DNA of 59,681 bases from Bacteroidaceae bacterium (GTDB lineage Bacteria; Bacteroidota; Bacteroidia; Bacteroidales; Bacteroidaceae). The DNA lies in NCBI GenBank assembly GCA_017448825.1, contig JAFSKR010000040.1, positions 1-59,681 of the forward strand. The letters are read 5' to 3'. Numbering within the stretch: position 1 is the first letter of the stretch; each line of letters begins with the position of its first letter. Below the pieces are notes generated by a model. That model ran no database searches. It was not told the origin of the DNA and saw only the letters and a list, made by a program, of their open reading frames with translations. The position numbers and the translations under genes were made by a program. Shown here piece after piece: positions 55,401-59,681 of this stretch.

Positions 55401-55613
55401 CTCTAAATCAAAACCCGAACTGGAAGACGCCTCAGTCCTGATCACACCTGTACTGTCAACCGCCCAGCCCTCGGTAAACCAGCCGTAGGGCAGCTTGTTG
55501 TCGTTAAACCGCTCGTCCATCTGCTCCGTAGCGATATACTGAGCCTGCATGCTACCCCCCACAAACAGGAGCAACATCGCTAAATGCATCATTCTTTTCA
55601 TTGTTGTTGCCAT
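52419..55613 (-). CDS. Adhesin-like secreted protein, paralogue 2, with sorting tail
   Basis: 1,064 residues, the same order of domains as the downstream gene: signal peptide ending GSMQAQ, repeated sandwich and ASH-like modules, and a C-terminal block ending LYFDLQGRL ... GIYILNGKKIF. It has an acidic repeat near residue 80 (DPEEDPEGDPEEDPEE) and more Gly/Met-rich loops (MMGMFMGGG). The 3' ends of the two genes are nearly identical in DNA (52,487 onward against 49,383 onward). The first Met is 55613; Met at 55601 is equally possible. Confidence 0.83.
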   Translation of the reverse strand: MATTMKRMMHLAMLLLFVGGSMQAQYIATEQMDERFNDNKLPYGWFTEGWAVDSTGVIRTEASSSSGFDLEKLMGNSEKNDPEEDPEGDPEEDPEENKGNFNMGDLMSSFMGGDSKPNYLLTPPLVVKDGESLVFSAMKGKKDDSGSGMSISFGTSDSTFVVERSVYSRNEWVRVADFTTELDTLFKTFTITNTPAGEYRFRFRAGGEVLIDSMAGFHIDNEAPDIYIIENDARAYHLDFSLCTEDSTRTLKVINTATGMLKVDIASDNAALFSVSSEQLEVAAADTLDVNITFNFAAGQIGKNEARVSFTPADERVYGKTLNVTAVVTQLGVWMENFNANVQPKGFFTEGWEFRDNVATTSADDGMGAFMGGGTSSFLMTPPLKVESADEVLLFSVKSGSGDDGMAGMGAMFGGGSSSVIVEKSIYGSGKWEKVKEFTEPLDSTYRVLWVGYIEPGEYRFRISASDSIVVDSIAGFHLDENAPDLYVLRNNTAATAVNFGMPQANSTATFAVVNTGTGSLQGSVVSSDEKTFGLATKAFAVEASDTVNIDVTYLFDQESLGIHQGLVTFAPTSTVLSPLTYPLTAYSTYADAWTENFEPEYLREDETKPIDLPEGWETTGWEVKLPDGGGGIMDMFSGMMGGGDEAPKTWMATTSSDAYELITPRLQAKKGDVLRFEAELGGGGMMAMMGMFMGGGASGQLNVYYSLDDGDSWTYYDTFVQSGFAYFVAPYSGVYQLRFTSPSASLDNFYGFHQPIQEVALSEEDDAANANVLEQCNGLTVNVNYDRTLSATQQSDGSWIPRAYIVSLPYDYDFTDYYEADRARIFRLAFKEEYYKQFVFLPDVDIIGGEYKIPTLMQAGRAYLIVVNKGQINLSATGVMLTNTVIDDEQNVVNSFEDWYFEDKFTPVGKWQANFKSISDVEADNMNIYGLRDDGTWARFQSEDGVEKNHLSAFRGYFEANAANDATAKARFRATALPGIYKTMFQVSDQQGTSTGENVNYDNLGFEAIIPYTDNTPTDIQTTLRAIDADGKSLYFDLQGRLLNGKPQNGIYILNGKKIFANE

Positions 55614-55725
55614 TGTTGCATATCTTTCGTTGAATTATCCCTTTTTATGTTAGGCCGATTTGCACAGAAGTAATGGTGCTTGATTGTTCAGCCTCATGTT
55701 CTGTTCTTTAGCGGCGTTCACGCTG

Positions 55726-55733
55726 TAAAGGTA
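55726..55733 (-). promoter_or_regulatory. Probable -7 box for the adhesin-like operon
   Basis: TACCTTTA on the minus strand, one mismatch from consensus, about 113 bases before the start. The rest of 55,614-55,873 shows nothing else. Confidence 0.45.
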
Positions 55734-55873
55734 CAACATTTTTTTCAATTAGCGGTAATATGTGTGGCGTTTAACATGATTTCCATGCTATGTTAGCACT
55801 TTTCTCAAGGAATGTCAGAGAAAAATTGTCAGAGTTTCCTGATGGGAATTATACAACTCCCTTTTTCCATTTC

Positions 55874-56962
55874 CTACACGAACTCCTCTCCTAAATTCAG
55901 TTGTGCATCGTTCACAAACTTGCGGATGTTCTTCTGGTCGCCCTTGCGGCAGATGACAAGCACGTTGCCCTCTTCCACCACCACATAGTCTTCCAATCCT
56001 TGCACGACAGCCACATGACCATCGGGCAGTTTGATGATGCAGTCTTTGCAGTCATAGAGCAACGACTTCGAGTCGATAACCACATTGCCCCTATCAGACT
56101 TGGGCATGGCGTCGTGCACAGCCGCCCATGTGCCAAGGTCTGCCCATCCGAAATGGCACAGCATCACATCGACGTTGTCGGACTTCTCCAAGACACTCTG
56201 CTCAAGACTCATGTTCGGGCACTTCGTGAACAACTCCATCAGCAGGTCGGCGATGTATTCGCCCTCGTTGTATTTTGTCACGACGGTCTGAACGATGCTG
56301 GCAAATTCCTCGCTGGCACTTTTCACCGCATTCAGGAACGTATCGGCACTCCACATGAAAAGGCCCGTGTTCCATAGGAACTCACCACTCTCGAAAAAGA
56401 TTTTGGCAAACTCGTTAGCAGGTTTCTCCGTGAAACTTCTCACGTTGAAGATGTCGTTGAAGCCCTCCACACGGTCTGCCATCTGGATGTATCCATACGC
56501 TTCTTCGGGACGGGTGGGCTTGGCACCCAATGTGAGCAACACCTGATGGGTGCCCACATAGTCCAAGCCCTTCACGATATCCTCACAAAAGGCATCATAC
56601 CCCGTGATGTTCTGGTCAGAAGGACTCACCACGAAACGTCCCTCTGGACAACGGCGTTTCACCTCCAAGGCAGCCCACGTCACCGCAGGAACGGTGTTGC
56701 GCCGCATGGGTTCCATCAGAATGTTCTGGTAGCTGATTCCCGGAATTTGCTCCACCACCAACTGGCGGTAGTTCTCGTTGGTGACAATGATGATATTATC
56801 CGCATCTATGCAACTGGCAAAACGTTCGTATGTCATTTGCAGCAATGTCTTTCCTGTGCCCAGCACGTCGATAAACTGCTTAGGCTTGGCTTCACGACTC
56901 ATCGGCCACAAGCGTGTGCCGAGACCACCAGCCAGTATCACACAAAAATTCTTCTTATCCAT
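55874..56962 (-). CDS. manC: Mannose-1-phosphate guanylyltransferase
   Basis: Makes GDP-mannose from mannose 1-phosphate and GTP for surface glycans. 362 residues, starting MDKKNFCVILAGGLGTRLWP, the nucleotidyltransferase signature followed by REAKPKQF. FVVSPSDQNI and EKPANEFAKIFFESGEFLWN are typical of the GMP family, and GWADLGTWAA is near the C terminus. There is no C-terminal phosphomannose-isomerase domain, so it is the monofunctional form. The longer frame to 56989 adds nine residues without family match. Confidence 0.92.
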   Translation of the reverse strand: MDKKNFCVILAGGLGTRLWPMSREAKPKQFIDVLGTGKTLLQMTYERFASCIDADNIIIVTNENYRQLVVEQIPGISYQNILMEPMRRNTVPAVTWAALEVKRRCPEGRFVVSPSDQNITGYDAFCEDIVKGLDYVGTHQVLLTLGAKPTRPEEAYGYIQMADRVEGFNDIFNVRSFTEKPANEFAKIFFESGEFLWNTGLFMWSADTFLNAVKSASEEFASIVQTVVTKYNEGEYIADLLMELFTKCPNMSLEQSVLEKSDNVDVMLCHFGWADLGTWAAVHDAMPKSDRGNVVIDSKSLLYDCKDCIIKLPDGHVAVVQGLEDYVVVEEGNVLVICRKGDQKNIRKFVNDAQLNLGEEFV

Positions 56963-57097
56963 ATTCACTTTATCGTTTGTTGGTATCAAAATTAGGTTAG
57001 TTGATGTTTACGGTTGCGAATATAGGGAGTATTTGTGAGACCTCCAAACATTTTTGCAAAAACATTCCTAAAGTAACAATTTTTAGGATTTTTGATG

Positions 57098-57457
57098 CTA
57101 TTTCTTCTGCTGCGATGCACCTGTCGTACCATCCACTGGCACCTTCTTCGAAGCCTTTCCTTCCGCTTTCCCGTCACTCACCACTGTGGCATCGAAGCCT
57201 ATTTTCTTGAAAGCGGCAAGGAGCGTTTTCGTGTCGGTCTTGTCGGCATCATACGTCACCGCCACCTGCTTCGTCGTCAAATCCGTCTCGATTCTTTTCA
57301 CACCAGCCGTGAAACGGACGTTGCCCTTAATCTTCTGTTCACACTTCTCGCAGTGAATCTCGGGCGAAGTCTTCACCACCAGCACCTTCAAGTCTTTCGC
57401 AAAAGCCGTGGTGCAGCACATCAGCGCCGCCACCACCAAAGTCAATGTCTTTTTCAT
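57098..57457 (-). CDS. Secreted heavy-metal-associated (HMA) domain protein
   Basis: 119 residues; signal peptide MKKTLTLVVAALMCCTTAFA, then one HMA fold with the metal site HCEKCEQKI and the ending FKKIGFDATVV. The final 25 residues are Lys/Gly/Gln-rich and probably unstructured. Export suggests binding of copper or a similar ion in the periplasm; no transporter is next to it. A Met two codons earlier (57463) is also possible. Confidence 0.83.
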   Translation of the reverse strand: MKKTLTLVVAALMCCTTAFAKDLKVLVVKTSPEIHCEKCEQKIKGNVRFTAGVKRIETDLTTKQVAVTYDADKTDTKTLLAAFKKIGFDATVVSDGKAEGKASKKVPVDGTTGASQQKK

Positions 57458-57576
57458 ATTCATATTATATTGATAATCGTTTTACTTTTTCTTTGATGAG
57501 AACAATAAAGTACAAAAGGCGTAGAAATTTTGAGGAAGCGAGAAAAACCACGAATCCTCACCTTCGAACTTCATTG

Positions 57577-57584
57577 CAAAGGTA
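57577..57584 (-). promoter_or_regulatory. -7 box for the HMA gene
   Basis: TACCTTTG on the minus strand, about 120 bases before the start codon. Confidence 0.6.
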
Positions 57585-57682
57585 CTAACAAATCACCACA
57601 TCACCAAACATTTTGGGAAAATTCATCACATCCCAACAAGTTCATCAATCTGCTTGTGCCCCTCAATGTTCACTCAAGTCTC

Positions 57683-57960
57683 TTGCCCCAGTCTTGTGGA
57701 GACGATGCCCAATGTATTCCCAACTCTGTTGCCAATGTCTTCCCAACTCTGTTGCCAATGTCTTCCTCGTCCTCATGCCCGTCATCTCGGAAGACTGTGC
57801 CCCGTGTCTTCCGAGTTCTCTTGCCCGTATCTTGCTCCGCCTCATGCCCGTGTCTTCCGAGTCCTCTTGCCCGTCATCACCTGGCTCCGATGCTCGTCAT
57901 CACCTGGCCCTCATGCTCGTCATCACTCCGCTCTCATGCTCGTGTCTTCCAGGGAGGTGT
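57683..57960. repeat. Degenerate 23-nt tandem repeat array (about 11-12 units)
   Basis: Units begin TGCC or TGCT, and several continue as CCCGTGTCTTCCGAGTCCT or a variant. The G of the TGC anchor falls at 57685, 57707, 57731, 57754, 57777, 57799, 57823, 57846, 57869, 57892, 57915 and 57938: steps of 22, 24, 23, 23, 22, 24, then 23 throughout. One unit carries an inverted CTCGGAAGAC (57786-57795) that pairs with GTCTTCCGAG (57806-57815). No gene is seen in 57,464-58,317. Confidence 0.85.
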
Positions 57961-58288
57961 TTCCCAAGGGAAGGGAGAAGGGGTCTCACATCACTTTTCG
58001 AAGATTCCCCGAAGTCATTACATACAATAGCGGGAAGGCAATACAACAAGAAGCCGCCACGGATTCATTTCTTTAGCGGCTAACGTGAAAAGAGGGATAG
58101 GCATTGCGCGGCAAGCAGCTCGCTTTTTCAGACAACAATAGACAATAATTGCCCAACAAATGACAATGACTTAAAGAACGTTCAAACAGCAAGTAAAAAA
58201 CAGCAAGTAAAAATGAACACAGAACATTCTTTCCACTCAGCATTACTAAATTTTTGCTCAAACAGCATTGACTTTGAGAATTTTTATG

Positions 58289-58296
58289 TAAATTTG
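58289..58296 (+). promoter_or_regulatory. -7 box for the XRE gene
   Basis: TAAATTTG on the plus strand, 22 bases before the ATG. Confidence 0.6.
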
Positions 58297-58317
58297 TAGC
58301 CCAATAAACAGCATCGA

Positions 58318-58524
58318 ATGGAGCGTAAAAGAATCAACCGCCTAAAGGTGGTACTTGCCGAGAAAGGAATGACCAACAAGCAATTGTCGGAAATCCTTGA
58401 TAAAGACCCTGCTGTTATTTCCAAATGGGTGACCAATGCCGCCCAACCCAATGTTGAGATGTTCATCCAATTATCGAAGATATTGGGTGTCAGCGTGGAT
58501 GATTTGTTGTGGACAGAAAAATAA
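58318..58524 (+). CDS. XRE-family helix-turn-helix regulator
   Basis: 68 residues, essentially one HTH_3 domain: INRLKVVLAEKGMTNKQLSE (helices 1-2), DKDPAVISKWVTNAAQPN (recognition helix) and LSKILGVSVDDLLW (ending). Such single-domain regulators are common beside mobile or defence genes. It is followed after 36 bases by the DUF1016 fragment, a frequent pairing in Bacteroidetes. The target is unknown. Confidence 0.88.
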   Translation: MERKRINRLKVVLAEKGMTNKQLSEILDKDPAVISKWVTNAAQPNVEMFIQLSKILGVSVDDLLWTEK

Positions 58525-58560
58525 AACAAGAGAACAATATGAGCAACAAAGAACCTCAAT

Positions 58561-58950
58561 ATGATGAATAATAAAGATAAAGAAACGCCTCATTTTGTTA
58601 CATCGCACGATTTCCGCGGTGATGCGGAATATATCGCATGGCTGCAAGAAATCAAAAGACGCTATCAGCGCATCCGTTCTCGCATTGCACTTCAGGCAAA
58701 CTACAGCACATTGGAGTTCAATTGGTTGCTTGGTCGTGACCTCGTTGAAAAGAAAGCGGAACAGCGGTGGGGAGTGGGCGTTGTTGAACAGTTAAGCCTC
58801 GATATGAGGGCGGCTTATCCTGATGTCAAAGGTTTCTCATTGCGTAACCTGTGGTATATGAAACAGTGGTACCTCTTCTATCGTGGTGACACCCAACGCT
58901 TGGAAAAACTGCACCAACTTGGTGCAGAATTCATGTGGAAGTGTTTTTAG
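58561..58950 (+). pseudogene. DUF1016 (YhcG-type) gene, 3'-truncated
   Basis: 129 codons. Residues 20-122 match the DUF1016 N-terminal winged-helix region (FNWLLGRDLVEKKAEQRWG, MRAAYPDVKGFSLRNLWYMK, LHQLGAEF). Full-length members continue with a PDDEXK nuclease-like domain to about 340 residues; here the match stops at LGAEF and is replaced by MWKCF and a stop. The break coincides with GAATTC at 58927-58932. Probably non-functional, although a stand-alone DNA-binding domain cannot be excluded. Confidence 0.8.
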
Positions 58951-59270
58951 GTTTTGTAAATAACTGAAACACAGACAGAAATACGACACTCCCAAAATTG
59001 AACGGTACAAAAAAGTGCAATAGCAAAAAATGGGAAATCTAAGAGTTTTGCAGAGCAAAACCAGCCTTCAAAGGTGTGCAATATTTAACATTTCGTTAAG
59101 ATTATTTAACTTTTAATTTTGAGGCAATTTTGCCGTTTGCTAAGTCTGGCTGACAATAGTTGCTCATTTTAAGGCTTTGCCGATAGCTCGAAAATCGACT
59201 TAAACCAGGGTTCTTGTACCGCTGTTGTATCTTGGACGTTCTAAGCATCTGGAATTCAATGGCAGTTAAT
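58934..59270. other. 337-bp insert-like segment between two truncated genes
   Basis: Flanked by AATTCA at 58928-58933 and 59271-59276. The interior is AT-rich. On the minus strand an open frame ends at 59102 with YCQPDLANGKIASKLKVK; it may be the 3' end of a transposase or similar gene, but I do not recognise it. No terminal inverted repeats are evident. Confidence 0.4.
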
Positions 59271-59272
59271 AA

Positions 59273-59644
59273 TTCAAAGTCGAGACTATGCCAGTCCCTT
59301 TGAGGGTGGCACAGGGCGAGACGGTGGAAATCCGCTGCTCGCTGCTGGCTGAGGGCAGGACGAGTGATACGCAGTTCACCATCCGCTGGTTTCTCTACGA
59401 CGGCAAGGGTACGCTCAAATACAACAAGAAAGCCTTGAAAGCCAACGACCGCTATCCGCTTCTGACGGAAGATTTCCGTCTGTACTACACCTCTGCATCG
59501 TCTGACTCTCACAGCTTCATCGTGGTAATAGAGGACAATCACGGACAGAGCCAGCAACTTGATTTCAAGTTTAACAATGACAATGACGAAGAGGAAACGG
59601 CAACCACAGAGAAAGGAGGGCAAGGGATTGAGAGCAGGCAATAA
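59273..59644 (+). pseudogene. traQ: Conjugative transposon protein TraQ (DUF3872), 5'-truncated
   Basis: Residues FKVETMPVPLRVAQGETVEI, TIRWFLYDGKGTLKYN, NDRYPLLTEDFRLYYTSAS and QQLDFKFNN match TraQ/DUF3872 of CTnDOT-type elements. Homology runs upstream of the first ATG (59288) to F at 59273, directly after an in-frame TAA, and the signal peptide of full-length TraQ (about 150 residues) is missing. The gene has therefore lost its 5' end. The next gene starts inside it at 59577. Confidence 0.83.
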
Positions 59645-59681
59645 TCATCAACGTGTATTGGCAGGACTGGCGGTTGCCGTC
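59577..59681 (+). CDS. N terminus of the next conjugation gene, cut by the window end
   Basis: Thirty-five codons, MTMTKRKRQPQRKEGKGLRA, then a turn toward hydrophobic sequence (VLAGLAVAV) at the edge, suggesting a cytoplasmic basic start followed by a membrane segment or signal. It overlaps traQ by 68 bases in another frame. In CTnDOT-like elements a lysozyme-like gene often follows traQ; that identity is only positional. Confidence 0.45.
   Translation, partial: MTMTKRKRQPQRKEGKGLRAGNNHQRVLAGLAVAV

Noticed and set aside
57683-57960. CRISPR array
   Set aside because: The repeats are contiguous without spacers and too degenerate; no cas genes are in the window.
57530-58083. Three overlapping plus-strand ORFs of 140-166 codons
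   Set aside because: They are open in all frames only because the 23-nt array lacks stop codons; no domain or signal is seen.
58927-59258. Insertion with a GAATTCA target duplication inside DUF1016
   Set aside because: Sequence after the second GAATTCA (59252-59258) does not resume the DUF1016 protein, so a simple insertion is not supported.

Overview
The window looks like a chromosome segment of a xylan-degrading Bacteroidales bacterium, most likely of the Prevotella/Segatella group. This rests on Bacteroidetes promoter motifs (TAnnTTTG) ahead of many genes, type IX secretion genes (porU-porV), Bacteroidetes-only families (DUF4290, DUF4421, DUF4369, DUF1460), a hybrid two-component regulator, and a bifunctional GH10-CE1 enzyme of the kind known from rumen Prevotella. 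No database search was run; family names come from reading the translations.

Layout. 1-2,640: the 3' end of nagB, a terminator built from 23-nt tandem repeats, then leftward yicC-gmk-membrane protein. 2,780-14,481: a rightward housekeeping run (tsaB, DUF4290, murA, rimM, dxr, rseP, an FAA hydrolase, porU, porV, ispF), several genes overlapping by ATGA. 14,482-14,907 is non-coding and holds a palindromic repeat copy and a concentric 171-bp inverted repeat. 14,908-18,614: a small ORF, a DUF1460 protein, an EFR1-type ferredoxin and an ABC-F protein, meeting rlpA head-on. 19,364-19,614: tRNA-fMet and tRNA-Leu, followed by a probable small-RNA locus with paired direct repeats.

20,415-46,814 is a xylan-use region. 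It holds a hybrid sensor/AraC regulator, a large secreted protein of unknown role, GH10-CE1, two GH43, GH95 and DUF3237 proteins, a pair of sensor kinases (one degenerate), a CE1-like esterase, a YARHG protein and a GH115 alpha-glucuronidase. Together these would cut the xylan backbone (GH10), remove arabinose or xylose (GH43), ester groups (CE1), glucuronate (GH115) and galactose or fucose (GH95). No susC/susD pair is present. Several secreted proteins end in a type-IX-like sorting tail, matching the porU-porV machinery upstream.

47,045-57,457: a cysteine-less thioredoxin-like lipoprotein, a DUF4421 outer-membrane protein, two tandem paralogous adhesin-like proteins with nearly identical 3' ends, mannose-1-phosphate guanylyltransferase and a secreted metal-binding-domain protein. 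57,464-59,681 is an accessory boundary: a degenerate 23-nt tandem repeat array, an XRE regulator, a DUF1016 gene cut short, and a 5'-truncated conjugative-transposon traQ with the start of the next gene. The window therefore ends inside, or at the scar of, an integrative conjugative element.
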